64,000 bases of DNA from Methanobacteriota archaeon. Its GTDB lineage: Archaea > Halobacteriota > Methanosarcinia > Methanotrichales > Methanotrichaceae. The notes beneath the pieces were generated by a model. The model had not been told where the DNA came from and made no database searches. It was given only the letters and a program-made list of their open reading frames with translations. Every line of letters begins with the position of its first letter. The stretch's first letter is position 1. Made by a program: the position numbers and the translations under genes. The stretch lies in the NCBI GenBank assembly GCA_029553285.1, contig JAKPCO010000077.1, forward strand, positions 1-64,000, in the 5' to 3' direction. This document shows, piece by piece, positions 17,584-28,374 of the stretch.

Positions 17584-18278
17584 CCCACCAGCTCGAAGTA
17601 CACCCTTCTATTGCTCTTTCCCTTGTTCTCCGCCTTCACGAGCCTCATCTCACCGATCTCCGATGTGTTCCTGACATGTGTGCCCCCGCATGCCTGGAGA
17701 TCCACACCCTCGATCTCAATTACCCTCACGCTCTCCCGCTCCGGAACGTTCATGGCCAGCCTTACGAGATCCGGTATCTCCATCGCCTCATCTCTGGTCA
17801 GAACCCTCACCCTCACCGGGTGACCCTCTTTTATGAGATCGTTTGCCATTCCCACGTACGTCTCAATCATGCTCCTGTCAAATGCCTCGAGGCTGAAGTC
17901 AACCCTGGACCGGTCAATGTTGATCTGGTTCCCTGTTATCAGCGCTCCACTCTCCCTGAATATCACCGCGCTCAGGATATGGCATGCTGTATGGCTCCGC
18001 ATGATCCTGTACCTTCTCTCCCAGTCTATCTCCCCCCTGACCGCCTCTCCAGGAGAGAGTCCATGAGCGCGATGGCATATGCCACGCTCGGACAGCTCCA
18101 CGCTTTCGACTCTGAACACCTCATCGCCTCTGATCAGGATGCCCAGATCCGATGGCTGACCGCCAGATCTCGGATAGAATGCAGTCCTGTCGAGATACAC
18201 TCCCGAGTCATCAACACCGGTGACGATCGCATCAAAGCTGCGCATGTAGCTGTCATCCATATAAAGAGCCTGAGTCAT
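17580..18278 (-). CDS. alaX: AlaX, alanyl-tRNA editing protein
   Basis: 232 residues. Hydrolyses seryl- (and glycyl-) tRNA-Ala in trans. The zinc motif HTACH (His96, His100) and the second motif CGGTH (Cys197, His201) are complete, as is 'AFYPRSGGQPSD' in the N-terminal barrel. The size fits AlaX-M. It is upstream of, and overlaps by 4 nt, the methanogenesis marker 8 gene, so both are made together. Confidence 0.93.
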   Translation of the reverse strand: MTQALYMDDSYMRSFDAIVTGVDDSGVYLDRTAFYPRSGGQPSDLGILIRGDEVFRVESVELSERGICHRAHGLSPGEAVRGEIDWERRYRIMRSHTACHILSAVIFRESGALITGNQINIDRSRVDFSLEAFDRSMIETYVGMANDLIKEGHPVRVRVLTRDEAMEIPDLVRLAMNVPERESVRVIEIEGVDLQACGGTHVRNTSEIGEMRLVKAENKGKSNRRVYFELVG

Positions 18279-18475
18279 GAGAATGAGATATCTGGATGTT
18301 GGAGATATCGGTTTCCCTCTGGTGCGATTCTGTGAATTTTATGCTGCGATCGCAGACGGCATCGAGATGCAAAAGGAGTGAGAGAAGTGAGAACCACAAA
18401 ATCATGATGATAACGCTGAGCTCAGAAGAACACAGAACAAAGCATGCTTGATCCAGGCAGAACCTGCAACAGAGG

Positions 18476-18670
18476 CTAAAGCTTACCGCTCCTGATCGCA
18501 TCCCACAGCGCGTGAAGGTGCTCTCCGTACAGGATATAAATTAATATGAATACCCCGAGAATTACGTAGAGGTTGGAGATGTACACCAGCCACTGCAGCA
18601 ACCTCATCTTCTTCTCGGGGGTCCCAAACCACTCCTTTGCCTTGCGCTCGGCCCATCCGGTCATGCTCAT
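18476..18670 (-). CDS. Small membrane protein at the AhaG position of the ATP synthase operon
   Basis: 64 residues: a charged N-terminus 'MSMTGWAERKAKEWFGTPEKKMR' and one hydrophobic span (about residues 25-47) followed by a short soluble tail. Its ATG overlaps the stop of atpD (ATGA), so it is the last gene of the synthase operon. Methanosarcina operons carry a small gene called ahaG of unknown function at the same place; position and size suggest the same role, perhaps assembly. No sequence motif proves it. Confidence 0.7.
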   Translation of the reverse strand: MSMTGWAERKAKEWFGTPEKKMRLLQWLVYISNLYVILGVFILIYILYGEHLHALWDAIRSGKL

Positions 18671-19365
18671 GTGGCGGAGGCTGCAGCCTCGGCAGCAGCC
18701 TTGGCCGCCTTTTCAGCCTCCTCAGCCTTGGCGCGCTTCTGAGCCTTCGCCTTGAGCTTCTTCAGCCTGACTATGTTGTCCCTGTCCATCTCCTCCAGTG
18801 CGAAGCCTATGAACCTGATGGTGTCCTTGATATCGGGTATGACCTTGAACTCAAGGGCGTTGACACGCCTCTTGGTCTTCTCGATATCATCTATGAGCTT
18901 CATAAGCGAGGTCTCGACCTCGGCTGCTGTGATTATCTTGTCCACCAGGCTCTCATAGGCATCTGCAGCCTCATCTATGGCGGCGCTTGTTCCTATGATA
19001 CCGTACCCTCGCTCGTACATCTTCTTGTGCACGGCCTCTGCGGATATCTTGGGAACCACAACGCCCATTATGTTTCTTGACTGCAGATCCACGACAGGCT
19101 CCTTCTGCAGGGCAAAGGCCACGCTCTTTATGGCTATGGTGCCATCCGCGGCCTTCGCCATGCTGAGCCTCTGCTCCGCCCGGATGTAATCCTGGACGAG
19201 CTCTTGCCGTATTGTCTTCGCCCTGTTCAGCACCTCAAAAAATTCGATCATGAGGCCGTCGCGCTTCATCTTGAGGAGCTCGTGACCGGTCTGTGCCACC
19301 TTTATCCTTCTTCGAAGGGCGATGAGCACGGCCCTGGTCGGCTTTGTCCCTCTTATTACGGCCAT
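18667..19365 (-). CDS. atpD: A-type ATP synthase subunit D
   Basis: 232 residues, the central rotor shaft of the A1AO synthase. Long coiled-coil helices at both ends are visible, with the conserved opening 'PTRAVLIALRRRIKVAQTGHELLKMKRDGL' and closing 'EKTKRRVNALEFKVIPDIKDTIRFI'. The C-terminus is unusually rich in Ala/Lys/Glu. It follows atpB and overlaps the small AhaG-position gene. Confidence 0.96.
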   Translation of the reverse strand: MAVIRGTKPTRAVLIALRRRIKVAQTGHELLKMKRDGLMIEFFEVLNRAKTIRQELVQDYIRAEQRLSMAKAADGTIAIKSVAFALQKEPVVDLQSRNIMGVVVPKISAEAVHKKMYERGYGIIGTSAAIDEAADAYESLVDKIITAAEVETSLMKLIDDIEKTKRRVNALEFKVIPDIKDTIRFIGFALEEMDRDNIVRLKKLKAKAQKRAKAEEAEKAAKAAAEAAASAT

Positions 19366-19369
19366 GATC

Positions 19370-20761
19370 TCACTCTTTCTTTGCGGTGCCTGCGTACTTC
19401 GGATGGTACTTCTTGATGTACTTGTCGTCGATCCTGGTAAGCATCGTCTCTGGCAGCATCGAGAGGAGCTCCCATCCGATGGTGAGGGTCTCTATGATGG
19501 ACCTGTCCTCATCCCTGCCCTGGTTGACGAACCTGCGCTCAAACTGGTCAGCGAACTCCAGGATGAGCTTGTCACGCTCTGAGAGCGCCTCCTTACCGAC
19601 GATCGCAGCAAGACCCCTCAGATCGCAGCCCTCTGCGTAGTACGCGTAGAGCTGATCCGATACGGCCCTGTGATCCTCTCTGGTATGTCCGGCGCCGATT
19701 CCTGAGTTCATCAGCCTGCTCAGGGAGGGGCGGATGTCGATGGGCGGATAGATGCCCTTCCTGTGGAGCTCACGCGATACAATGAGCTGGCCCTCTGTGA
19801 TGTATCCTGAGAGATCCGGAATCGGATGGGTGATGTCATCGCCTGGCATCGTGAGGATCGGGAACTGCGTGATCGATCCCTTCTTGCCCTTTATGATCCC
19901 GGCACGCTCGTAGTTCGTGGCGAGGTCTGTGTACATGTAGCCCGGATAGCCGCGGCGTCCGGGAACCTCCTCTCGGGCAGCTCCCATCTGTCTCAGAGAC
20001 TCGCAGTAGTTGGTCATGTCTGTGTAGATGACCAGCACGTGCATGTCCAGATCGAATGCCAGGTACTCAGCTGTGGTCAGCCCGAGCTTTGGAGTCAGAA
20101 GCCTCTCGACAGCCGGGTCGTCTGCCAGGTTGAGGAAGATCACGGCCCTCTCGAGAGCGCCTGTCCTCTCGAAGTCTGCCATGAAGTGCTGGGCCTCCTC
20201 GTTTGTGATGCCCATGGCGCAGAAGACCACCGCGAACTGCTCTGCCTCTCCCAGGACCTTTGCCTGACGGGCGATCTGAAGGGCGACATCATTGTGCGGG
20301 AGACCCGCACCCGAGAAGATGGGCAGCTTCTGCCCCCTCACAAGGGTGTTTGTCCCGTCTATGGTCGATATGCCCGTCTGGATGAAAGCCCTCGGCTTCT
20401 CCCTCGAGGCTGGGTTTATGGCAGCCCCGATGATCTCGCGCTCAACCTCTGGAACTATGGGTGGCCCACCATCCCTCGGCCTGCCTGAGCCGGAGAGGAC
20501 CCTCCCTATGATGCTCGGAGAGAGCGGCATCTTGATGACGTCTCCGGTGAATCTCACGGAGCTATCCTTTGAGAGGCCACCGGTACCCTCGAAGACCTGG
20601 ACGACGACGATCTCATCCGAGGTGTCCAGGACCTGGCCTCTCTTCACCTCACCGCTGGCCGTCCTGATCTCGACGAGCTCACCGTAGCCTACCGGCTCGG
20701 TCTTCTCGACGAACACCAGGGGTCCAGAGATCTCGGTTATAGTCTTGTATTCCTTGGTCAT
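19370..20761 (-). CDS. atpB: A-type ATP synthase subunit B (non-catalytic)
   Basis: 463 residues. The regulatory nucleotide-binding subunit of the A1 head. The P-loop region is the degenerate form expected of B ('[21 protein letters not shown]'), with '[21 protein letters not shown]' and '[19 protein letters not shown]' conserved. The ATG at 20761 is preferred over a TTG two codons upstream because GGGGGTT precedes it. Located between atpA and atpD. Confidence 0.96.
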   Translation of the reverse strand: MTKEYKTITEISGPLVFVEKTEPVGYGELVEIRTASGEVKRGQVLDTSDEIVVVQVFEGTGGLSKDSSVRFTGDVIKMPLSPSIIGRVLSGSGRPRDGGPPIVPEVEREIIGAAINPASREKPRAFIQTGISTIDGTNTLVRGQKLPIFSGAGLPHNDVALQIARQAKVLGEAEQFAVVFCAMGITNEEAQHFMADFERTGALERAVIFLNLADDPAVERLLTPKLGLTTAEYLAFDLDMHVLVIYTDMTNYCESLRQMGAAREEVPGRRGYPGYMYTDLATNYERAGIIKGKKGSITQFPILTMPGDDITHPIPDLSGYITEGQLIVSRELHRKGIYPPIDIRPSLSRLMNSGIGAGHTREDHRAVSDQLYAYYAEGCDLRGLAAIVGKEALSERDKLILEFADQFERRFVNQGRDEDRSIIETLTIGWELLSMLPETMLTRIDDKYIKKYHPKYAGTAKKE

Positions 20762-20772
20762 TGGCAACCCCC

Positions 20773-22503
20773 TTACTTCAGAGCCTCGAACTCGGCCTTC
20801 ATCTGGTCCATGACCTTCTTGAGCTCGGGCTCGTAGTCCTCAACCATCTTGAGCTTGGCTAGTGCGTCTTTGGAGGGTACGCTCTTGATCTGATCGACCG
20901 CTACACCCCTGTGGAGAGCCTCGAATGCGTAGTCCCTGTATGTCAGTATAGCCTTCAGGAGATCGTACTGCTTCTTGTACGGGCAGAATGTATCCACCGG
21001 GTGGAACGCGCTCTGTGCCAGCCAGAAGTTGATGATCATCCTAGCAACCTCGAGTGTCAGCTGCTGATCCTCAGGCAGCGCATCCGAGCCGACGAGCATG
21101 ACGATCTCCTCGAGCTCGGCGTTCTCCTGCAGTATCGCCATCGCTCTCCTCTTCAGCTGGTTCCAGTCGGGAGCGACGTTCTCAGCATACCAGCTCTCCA
21201 GATCCTTCTCGTACAGCGAGTACGAATCGAGCCAGTTGATCGACGGGAAGTGCCTGCGCTGCGTCAGCCTGGAGTCGAGCGCCCAGAAGACCTTGACGAT
21301 ACGGAGTGTGTTCTGGGTCACAGGCTCTGTGAAGTCTCCACCGGGTGGGGATACAGCACCCACGACAGCGACCGAGCCCTCGCCGCCGGCCAGGATCTCA
21401 GCCCGTCCAGCGCGCTCGTAGAAGTCTGCAAGCCTCGCAGCGAGATACGCTGGATAGCCCTCCTCACCAGGCATCTCCTCAAGCCTCGAGGCGAGCTCTC
21501 TCATGGCCTCAGCCCATCTCGATGTCGAGTCCGCGGTCATCAGCACATCGTAACCCATGTCTCTGTAGTACTCTGCTGTGGTCATCCCTGTGTAGATCGA
21601 CGCCTCACGAGCCGCGACTGGCATGTTGGATGTGTTGGCGTAGACGATCGACCTCTCGAGCAGCGGCCTGTTCGTCCTCGGATCCACCAGCTCGGGGAAC
21701 TCGTGGAGCAGATCTGCCATCTCATTGCCGCGCTCGCCGCATCCGACGTAGATGACTATATCGACATCAGACCACTTCGAGAGCGTCTGCTGCATGACAG
21801 TCTTGCCCGTGCCGAATCCTCCGGGGATGGCTGCGGTTCCGCCCTTTGCCAGGGGGAAGAATCCATCGATGACCCTCTGGCCTGTTCTCAGCGGGATTGT
21901 CGGAGGCAGCTTCCTCACGACGGGACGCGCCTGACGGACAGGCCACTTCTGGAGCATCGTGAGCTGTGAGCCATCTTCAAGCACACAGACTGTCTCCTCA
22001 ACCGTGAAGTTCCCGCTGTAGATCTCCTTGACGACCCCACCCTTGTGCTTCGGTGGGACCATGATCTTGTGCTTGATCAGGAGCTGCTCCTGGACGACGC
22101 CTATGGGCTGTCCGGGCTTTACAGTATCGCCCTTCTTCACCAGGGGCTGGAACTCCCACTTCTTCTTGTGATCTACACCATCGACGAAGAGGCCTCTGCT
22201 GATGAAGTCTCCAGACCTCTCGGCCAGCAGGGGAAGCGGTCTCTGAACGCCGTCGTAGATCTGAGTGAGGATGCCAGGACCAAGCTGGGCCACCAGAGGC
22301 CCTCCGGTCTCCTTGACCGGCTCACCAGGCTTGATACCCGAGGTATCCTCGTATACCTGGATGATGTGCTTATCTCCGGAAATGCCGATGACCTCACTCA
22401 TCAGGCCTTCCTCGCCGACCAGAACCAGGTCGTACATCGAAGCCTTCAGACCAACGGCCTGCACGACCGGTCCGGCGACTCTCTTTACTCTTCCTACTTC
22501 CAT
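20773..22503 (-). CDS. atpA: A-type ATP synthase subunit A (catalytic)
   Basis: 576 residues. The catalytic subunit. P-loop GGFGTGKT is at residues 228-235, the 'non-homologous region' typical of A/V-type catalytic subunits lies at about 115-200, and '[18 protein letters not shown]' and '[12 protein letters not shown]' follow. No intein interrupts the P-loop. Overlaps the end of atpF by 10 nt. Confidence 0.97.
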   Translation of the reverse strand: MEVGRVKRVAGPVVQAVGLKASMYDLVLVGEEGLMSEVIGISGDKHIIQVYEDTSGIKPGEPVKETGGPLVAQLGPGILTQIYDGVQRPLPLLAERSGDFISRGLFVDGVDHKKKWEFQPLVKKGDTVKPGQPIGVVQEQLLIKHKIMVPPKHKGGVVKEIYSGNFTVEETVCVLEDGSQLTMLQKWPVRQARPVVRKLPPTIPLRTGQRVIDGFFPLAKGGTAAIPGGFGTGKTVMQQTLSKWSDVDIVIYVGCGERGNEMADLLHEFPELVDPRTNRPLLERSIVYANTSNMPVAAREASIYTGMTTAEYYRDMGYDVLMTADSTSRWAEAMRELASRLEEMPGEEGYPAYLAARLADFYERAGRAEILAGGEGSVAVVGAVSPPGGDFTEPVTQNTLRIVKVFWALDSRLTQRRHFPSINWLDSYSLYEKDLESWYAENVAPDWNQLKRRAMAILQENAELEEIVMLVGSDALPEDQQLTLEVARMIINFWLAQSAFHPVDTFCPYKKQYDLLKAILTYRDYAFEALHRGVAVDQIKSVPSKDALAKLKMVEDYEPELKKVMDQMKAEFEALK

Positions 22504-22793
22504 AAATCGACACCTATTGCCCTTTTAATCTTCTCTCTCATCTCTGTGCTTTGCTCGGTTCCGATAGCGATAACAGTAGGCCTAACGGAGTTAGATAAGG
22601 TCGACTGCAGCCTCTTAGGAAGCCTGTTATAGTCCTTCTGGTGCAGGACCAGAATTCCTACATTCGGATCAGCCATTACCTCATTTATCTTGTTTATCAG
22701 CTCCTCTTCCGAGGTGGCCTCGTAGGCTTTCTTGATCCCTGCGAGGCTGAATCCGATAACCGCATCACTATTACCTATAACTGCAATCTCCAT
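22494..22793 (-). CDS. atpF: A-type ATP synthase subunit F
   Basis: 99 residues. Small Rossmann-like subunit bound to the D shaft. '[19 protein letters not shown]' and '[14 protein letters not shown]' are characteristic. The start shares a base with the atpC stop (TAATG) and the end overlaps atpA, showing tight coupling. Confidence 0.95.
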   Translation of the reverse strand: MEIAVIGNSDAVIGFSLAGIKKAYEATSEEELINKINEVMADPNVGILVLHQKDYNRLPKRLQSTLSNSVRPTVIAIGTEQSTEMREKIKRAIGVDLWK

Positions 22794-23851
22794 TATGCCA
22801 CCACCATCTGCTCCTCGATGAGCTCGTTAGGCAGTCCAGCCTCCTTCCCCCTGACGATCTTCCTGATGTTGGCAACCTCTGTCTCCTTTGTGACTATGTA
22901 GCCAAGCACAGGCAGGATCGACAGCGGATGGTAGTTGGAGAGAGACCAGGCGTATCTGATCAGATATGCCTTCAATCTTGCCTCTATTCTGCTCACGCCA
23001 TCGAGGTCTGCGGTCGCCACATCTGAGATTGCGCTCCAGAACGGATAGCCCTCGAGCCCCCTGACGAAATCCGCGTAGGGTTGTCCTGCCATCCGGCTCA
23101 GCTCCTCGCCGAGCTTGCCGCCAGGTATCAGGTTCTCCTGAACGATGCTAGCCTCGATTCCAGCCTTGTTCATGCGGAAGAGGGTTATGAGGTTCTTGAT
23201 ATCGATCTCTCTCCTCACGTACTTGAGAAGGAGACCGCCGCCGACTGATAGCGTCCCGCCCACGGCACGCTCCATCCTGAAGTAATAGAGCTTGTCAAGG
23301 GCGTTCTCCACAGAGGCGAGGAACTTCCCGTCGTACTTGGAGAGAGCCTCAGCGAAGTCCGTGCCCTCGAATGCGGCTATGACATCATTGATCGAGTCCT
23401 TCTTGGCAAGCCCCTCCAGGAACTCCCTGTCCAGCTCGCCCGCAGGCACTATGTACTTCATTATCTCAGAGTCGCTGGCTCCATAGAACTTCCCGCGGAG
23501 GATCGTCTTTATGTTCCAGATGTCCCAGCGCCTCAGGTACTCCAGTATCAGGAACTGGGGCTCGTCTATCGAGACCTCAAGGAGCTTCCTGTAGGTCTTT
23601 GCCAGGTTTGCAAAGGTCGCATGCTCGATCAGCTCTGCACCAGAGTAGTCCTTGGCCAGAGCATCGATCTCCTCCTTGTACTGGGTCTCTTCGAGGTATC
23701 TTGCAATCTCTGGTATATCCATGTTCAGCATTCTGGCATACATCTCGTTGGGTATGAGCTTGGTCTTCATCGCCCTTACCCTGCCCGTGATGTATGCGTA
23801 CTTCACCGGTTTTCCGAACTTCGGCAAACGTAGTACTGGCATCGCTCTCAC
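22793..23851 (-). CDS. atpC: A-type ATP synthase subunit C
   Basis: 352 residues. The funnel-shaped adaptor (V-type d homologue) between rotor shaft and membrane ring. '[16 protein letters not shown]', '[18 protein letters not shown]' and the three related helical repeats are visible. The frame can start at a GTG (23851) overlapping the atpE stop (GTGA) or at an ATG three codons later. Confidence 0.95.
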   Translation of the reverse strand: MRAMPVLRLPKFGKPVKYAYITGRVRAMKTKLIPNEMYARMLNMDIPEIARYLEETQYKEEIDALAKDYSGAELIEHATFANLAKTYRKLLEVSIDEPQFLILEYLRRWDIWNIKTILRGKFYGASDSEIMKYIVPAGELDREFLEGLAKKDSINDVIAAFEGTDFAEALSKYDGKFLASVENALDKLYYFRMERAVGGTLSVGGGLLLKYVRREIDIKNLITLFRMNKAGIEASIVQENLIPGGKLGEELSRMAGQPYADFVRGLEGYPFWSAISDVATADLDGVSRIEARLKAYLIRYAWSLSNYHPLSILPVLGYIVTKETEVANIRKIVRGKEAGLPNELIEEQMVVA

Positions 23852-24396
23852 CCGAACAAGAGCTTGGAGACCTCTTTGACCTTGGCGTTGAATATATCCC
23901 GCGCTAGAGTCTCATATGAGAGATCGAACCTCACTGACCCATCCTTGCTCTCGACCACCACGCCACCGATTATATCCAGCGTGCCTCCGTAATTGGGGAC
24001 AAGAGAGGATACAAAGGCCTGATCTCGCTTGTTGGAGTAGACCTTCATATCCTTGAGATCATAGGGCTCCAGGAGCTTCTTTATAAGAGCCTCGTTCTTG
24101 TCCTTGGGCAGCTTTGCGACCGCATCGAGGAACTTCGTCCTCACCTGCTCAAGGAGTTCCTTGTGAACGTTCAGCTCAGCCCTCTTGAGCTCCAGGTTTG
24201 CGCTGGACATCTCCCTGCGCACAAGAGCCTCTATGTCGTGCTTTGCCTCTCCCTCTTTCCTGGACTTTATCTCGGCGGCACGTTCTCTGGCCTCACTAAG
24301 TATTCTGGCAACCTCCTGCTCGGCCTCCGCATTTATCTGGGCGACCTTGCTCTTGCTTGTTGCCAGAATATCCTCAACCACTGCATCTAGTGCCAT
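23848..24396 (-). CDS. atpE: A-type ATP synthase subunit E (peripheral stalk)
   Basis: 182 residues. N-terminal long charged coiled coil (about residues 1-95, rich in Ala/Glu/Lys/Arg) that pairs with subunit H to form a peripheral stalk, then a globular C-terminal domain with '[22 protein letters not shown]'. Lies between the proteolipid gene and atpC. Confidence 0.95.
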   Translation of the reverse strand: MALDAVVEDILATSKSKVAQINAEAEQEVARILSEARERAAEIKSRKEGEAKHDIEALVRREMSSANLELKRAELNVHKELLEQVRTKFLDAVAKLPKDKNEALIKKLLEPYDLKDMKVYSNKRDQAFVSSLVPNYGGTLDIIGGVVVESKDGSVRFDLSYETLARDIFNAKVKEVSKLLFG

Positions 24397-24424
24397 TGCC
24401 TCTCACCCTTTTGGATGGGGGTGC

Positions 24425-24682
24425 TCAGAGTAACGCGGCGAAGGGTGACCAGGCGAACATCAGGATCAGCGAGACGGCAAGCCCGAAGATGATCAGCGTC
24501 TCGGGCAGCAGCATCAGGAACAGGCCCTTGCCCAGGAATCCGGGCTCCTCTGCAACGACGCCGACGACGGCGGCTCCGATGCCCTGCTCACCGACACCCG
24601 CACCGATACCGGCAAGCCCAGTCGCAAGACCTGCACCAACTGCCAACAGACCGTACATTACTCCTGCATCCGTTATAGCCAT
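24425..24682 (-). CDS. atpK: A-type ATP synthase subunit K (proteolipid c ring)
   Basis: 85 residues, one hairpin of two membrane helices. Helix 1 is the Gly/Ala-rich 'GAGLATGLAGIGAGVGEQGIGAA'; helix 2 carries the ion-binding Glu in 'LLPETLIIFG' (Glu61). A single-hairpin size means one binding site per subunit. The ATG at 24682 with GGAGG 10 bases upstream is preferred to a TTG three codons earlier. Whether the ring couples to H+ or Na+ cannot be settled by eye. Confidence 0.95.
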   Translation of the reverse strand: MAITDAGVMYGLLAVGAGLATGLAGIGAGVGEQGIGAAVVGVVAEEPGFLGKGLFLMLLPETLIIFGLAVSLILMFAWSPFAALL

Positions 24683-24737
24683 ATTCCTCAAACCTCCTTA
24701 CTATTATTATAACCATTCAATATATTTGTTCGTCCCG

Positions 24738-26762
24738 TTATACCTTCAGATACCTCCGGACATGTCCGAAGGGACTGTACTCAACTCCACCACCATGCTG
24801 GCTGTAGAACTTGGTGAACATCTCGACGTAATGCAACCTCAGGGGGTGCATGAACGGAGACAGTATACCAAGCAGCAGGTTGATGAAGTGCACCACAAGC
24901 AGCACGATGACTCCCACGATGTAAGCGACCATCGTGAGGTGCTCACCGCCGCTGAGCATCGGCATGATGACGCCAAAGGCCAGCTTGTTGGCTGCAAATG
25001 CGACACCAACTGATGCGAGGCCAATGGCCAGAAGCCTCAGGTAGGATATAAGGTTGCTCACATAGAACGGAAGATGCGTGGCACCCATCACACCCTCTGG
25101 GCCCATGACCATCATGACGATAGCCACCACAACAAGGAGCCCCATGAGATACACCAGGGGCATGAAGCCCAGAACCAGGCCGAGAAGCAGCAGCGCAAAA
25201 GCCACCTGGAAGATCAGCACCGGAAGCCGCTCGAAATACGCGTGCTTCTTCTCACCATAATTGAGCTCTGTCTTGACGCCGAGTATGGAACCGATTCCAC
25301 AATGGAGAACACCGATGAAGATACTGACACCGATCAGCATCAGCACCGCATTAGTGGCCAGCCTGTACAGCGGGAACATTCCCATCGGGCCAACCCTGCC
25401 AAGCGGACCGAAGACACCCTCGCCGAAGAACCTTCCGGATTCCTCCAGCGCCAGTATCTCCTCATGCGGCAGCTGCCCGAAGATCTTGCCCCACAGGCCC
25501 ATTGGCCCGAAGATCTCGCCGAAGATCAGGCCGAAGATTATAGACCAGACGCTTGCGATCATCACGATGTTTATCAGCTGTGTCCAACCCTCAGTTCTGA
25601 ACTTCTTCTTCAGCATCATGAGCACGAGTATTATCATGATGCCATATCCGACGTCGCCGAGGATCATCCCGAACATTATCGGGAAGAACACGAATATCAG
25701 AAGCGTCGGATCGAACTCCTTGTACTCAGGTATCGCGAAAAGCCTGGTTATGAGCTCGTAAGGCTTCACGATCCCGGGGTTCTCGATCTTTGTGGGTATA
25801 TCCTCGCCCTTCTTCTCGACCAGCTCCTCCATCTCGCTCTCAGAGAGTTTCTCAACGTGTATTCTGCCGCCGGTTGTGCTCTCAAGCGCGCTCTTGAGCT
25901 TATCATAGTCCGCTGACGGAACATAGCCATCTATGACAAACGCGTTCTCGCTTGTTGCAAACCTGAGAGGCGCATCGGTCTTCTGGGTCTGGATGCTCAG
26001 GTACTCATCCGCAGCCAGTATGATGTCCTCATACTGCTTCTTCAGATCCTTGAGCTTCTTCTGCAGTGGCTCCTTCTCGGACTCCAGACGCTTTATCTCC
26101 GCCTCCAGAGTGGCTATGGCCACATCAGGAGCTCCGGTGAGCTTTGGAACCGAGATCTCTGCAAACCCATGCTCGGCAAGGACCGCCTGAACCTCAGAGG
26201 CCTTCTCAACGGGCACGAACACCGCGACAACAGTGGTGTTCTTGACACTCCCTGTGAAGACCTCGCTCTTGGGAGCGACCTTTGCGACATCGGCATCAAC
26301 TGCAGACTCAACCGTCCCCACGAAGACAGCCAGGGTCTCATAGCCCGAGTACAGCTCTATGGGCAGGTCAATCGCCGCCAGTGGCCGAAGCGCATTGATC
26401 TGATCCTGCTTTGATTTGACCTCAGCCTCGATCGCAGTTATGCGCTCGTAGGTGGAGGTCACCTCCTCCGCAAGCCTTCCCAGCAGATCGTCCATCTGGG
26501 ATACTATCTGGGACTCCGCAAACCTGACATCGGGAGCCTTTGGCTTTATATCCAGATATCTCTCAATCGATCTGAGCTTTATGAGGTTCTCGGAGAACTC
26601 CTTGCCTTTGCCCATCGTCTTGCCCTGCTCAAAATAGTCTGCCCCACCTGTGTAGTTGACGATGTGCATGAGGTTGAGCTCATGGAGCTTCTCCACCACA
26701 GACTCCATCACATTCTTCGACCCGGCGACGACTACACGGCTCATCTCAACGGGTCTAAGCAT
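24738..26762 (-). CDS. atpI: A-type ATP synthase subunit I (a subunit)
   Basis: 674 residues. The N-terminal cytoplasmic half (about 1-340) has long coiled coils that hold the peripheral stalks; the C-terminal half has seven to eight membrane spans beginning near 'FDPTLLIFVFFPIMFGMILGDVGYG'. The essential channel arginine lies in 'NLISYLRLLAIGLASVG'. Overlaps the end of atpH by 8 nt. Confidence 0.96.
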   Translation of the reverse strand: MLRPVEMSRVVVAGSKNVMESVVEKLHELNLMHIVNYTGGADYFEQGKTMGKGKEFSENLIKLRSIERYLDIKPKAPDVRFAESQIVSQMDDLLGRLAEEVTSTYERITAIEAEVKSKQDQINALRPLAAIDLPIELYSGYETLAVFVGTVESAVDADVAKVAPKSEVFTGSVKNTTVVAVFVPVEKASEVQAVLAEHGFAEISVPKLTGAPDVAIATLEAEIKRLESEKEPLQKKLKDLKKQYEDIILAADEYLSIQTQKTDAPLRFATSENAFVIDGYVPSADYDKLKSALESTTGGRIHVEKLSESEMEELVEKKGEDIPTKIENPGIVKPYELITRLFAIPEYKEFDPTLLIFVFFPIMFGMILGDVGYGIMIILVLMMLKKKFRTEGWTQLINIVMIASVWSIIFGLIFGEIFGPMGLWGKIFGQLPHEEILALEESGRFFGEGVFGPLGRVGPMGMFPLYRLATNAVLMLIGVSIFIGVLHCGIGSILGVKTELNYGEKKHAYFERLPVLIFQVAFALLLLGLVLGFMPLVYLMGLLVVVAIVMMVMGPEGVMGATHLPFYVSNLISYLRLLAIGLASVGVAFAANKLAFGVIMPMLSGGEHLTMVAYIVGVIVLLVVHFINLLLGILSPFMHPLRLHYVEMFTKFYSQHGGGVEYSPFGHVRRYLKV

Positions 26763-27081
26763 GCAACAACCCCATAAACTCCTTTAGCATGTATTCAACC
26801 GCCTTGTCCAGTTTTGCGCTTGCACTAGACCTCAAGGCATCGACCTTTCGCATGCCCTCGCTAATAACCGATTGCTTCTTGGCCTTAACTTCGCCCTCCG
26901 CCTTGGCGAGTTCCTTCTCGTAGAAGGCCTGTGCTTCGGATTCGGCTGTACGCACTATGTTCGCTGCTTCGGTAGTGGCATCAGCGATGCGTTTTTCCTT
27001 CTCCTGCAAGGCCTGCTGGACACTGGCCTTCGCATCCGCCTCTGCCTGCTTGATTCTCGACAAGATCTCGTGTCTCGCCAT
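26755..27081 (-). CDS. atpH: A-type ATP synthase subunit H
   Basis: 108 residues, almost entirely charged coiled coil, pairing with subunit E in the peripheral stalk. The ATG at 27081 has GTGAGGG five bases upstream; longer in-frame readings to 27150 lack such a site. First gene of the operon order H-I-K-E-C-F-A-B-D-(G), the arrangement known from Methanosarcina. Confidence 0.92.
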   Translation of the reverse strand: MARHEILSRIKQAEADAKASVQQALQEKEKRIADATTEAANIVRTAESEAQAFYEKELAKAEGEVKAKKQSVISEGMRKVDALRSSASAKLDKAVEYMLKEFMGLLHA

Positions 27082-27164
27082 CTGATCCCTCACTACATCC
27101 ATGCTGTTTTTCAAACAGCGCGTGTCGCTTGATTCGTGACAGACTGTCAATCCATCCCCATCTA

Positions 27165-27178
27165 CGAATATAAAACCT
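27165..27178 (-). promoter_or_regulatory. Promoter TATA box of the ATP synthase operon
   Basis: On the minus strand the sequence GGTTTTATATTC gives a TATA box (complement of ATATAAAA at 27168-27175). Transcription would begin near 27145, leaving a leader of about 60 nt before atpH with its GTGAGGG ribosome binding site. Confidence 0.55.
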
Positions 27179-27204
27179 TCGGTTTCACTCCCCCTGAAGC
27201 GAGC

Positions 27205-28374
27205 TCAAACCCCCCATCGCTCAAGTGCGCGCTCAAGCTCTTTATGGCTCTTCGCATACTCGCTCACCGTTACGCCGCTCAGCCACGCCTCGACTGCCTG
27301 CACCATCGCCCTCGCCCCGGCGGTCGTTCCATCAGGATGCCCGTGTACGCCACCGCCGGCCTGCACTATGCAGTCTCTGCCGTAGCCGTCCAGGTTGCCT
27401 GCGACCTTCCCTGGATGTATGCCGCCTGAAGCCACCGGGAAGACCCTTTTCAGTCCATACCACTCCCCACGCAGAGCATCCCTGCACTGGTTGTTCTCCT
27501 CGATATCGCTGGCCATCTTCCCCACGTAGCTGCCGGTGTGCAGGTTCGTGCCTCCCGCCATCCTCACGAGCTTCGCTATGACGAGCATCGATATGCCATG
27601 CGCTCTGTCTCTCGTCATGGCTCCGTGCATTGTTCTGTGCACATGGATAGGCAGATCCACTCCTCTTCCGAGCACCTCGAGCGCAGAAAATCCGGCTGTC
27701 AGAACATCGACCATGAGCATGTTCGCACCACGGTCGATCGCCCTCTCCGCCCTCTCCAGGATTGTATCAGCGCCCGCTGTGACGTTGACAGCATAGAACG
27801 CCCTCTTCCCGGTCTCGCTCTCGACCCTCTCGAGCTCCGCCATGACCTCCTCGACTCTTTTCTCCATCGGGCAGAACTTCTGGTCTGTGAGGGTCTCATC
27901 GTCCTTGACGAGATCGAGTCCACCTCTCACAGCAGCCCCCGCGACCTCAGCGGTCTGCCTCGGGTTCAGCCCGACCTTGGGCTTGACTATCGTGCCGACA
28001 AGAGGCCGATCATGCACATCGATGATCCTCCTAGCATCCTCTATCCCGAACTTCGGGCCGCTGTGCGCTCTTATTAGCGACTCCGGAAAATCTACATCCA
28101 GCAGCCGGACCTTCTTCAGGGCCTCCAGACCGAAGAGGTTTCCTGCGATAACAGACAGATACTGCGGTATGTTCCCAGGCTCGAATAGCTCCACAGGGAA
28201 CTCTATCTCCACGATGTTGCCCTCTATCGAGAGGACACTCGCCGCGAGATCGCTCTCAGCTCCCCTCACCTCTGTCCACGTCCCCGTCGACTGCTCAGCA
28301 GCTATCGCCTCAGCAGCCTTTCTCAGGGGAAGGTCTGTCTCGACGCGGTAGCGCGCCACAACATCTCTGTGCAT
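27205..28374 (-). CDS. rbcL: RuBisCO large subunit, archaeal form III type
   Basis: 389 residues, somewhat shorter than most RuBisCO. Catalytic residues are retained: KPK at 131-133, carbamylated Lys157 with Asp159/Glu160 in '[10 protein letters not shown]', His246-Arg247, loop-6 Lys286 in 'GSYVGKM', 'ASGGIHPG' and '[10 protein letters not shown]'. No small-subunit gene is near. Archaeal form III enzymes act in AMP salvage or, with phosphoribulokinase, in a reductive hexulose-phosphate pathway; Fae in this window would suit the latter, but no kinase gene is seen here. GGTGGGAG lies before the ATG; a TATA-like AAATTTATTT is near 28541-28552. Confidence 0.92.
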   Translation of the reverse strand: MHRDVVARYRVETDLPLRKAAEAIAAEQSTGTWTEVRGAESDLAASVLSIEGNIVEIEFPVELFEPGNIPQYLSVIAGNLFGLEALKKVRLLDVDFPESLIRAHSGPKFGIEDARRIIDVHDRPLVGTIVKPKVGLNPRQTAEVAGAAVRGGLDLVKDDETLTDQKFCPMEKRVEEVMAELERVESETGKRAFYAVNVTAGADTILERAERAIDRGANMLMVDVLTAGFSALEVLGRGVDLPIHVHRTMHGAMTRDRAHGISMLVIAKLVRMAGGTNLHTGSYVGKMASDIEENNQCRDALRGEWYGLKRVFPVASGGIHPGKVAGNLDGYGRDCIVQAGGGVHGHPDGTTAGARAMVQAVEAWLSGVTVSEYAKSHKELERALERWGV

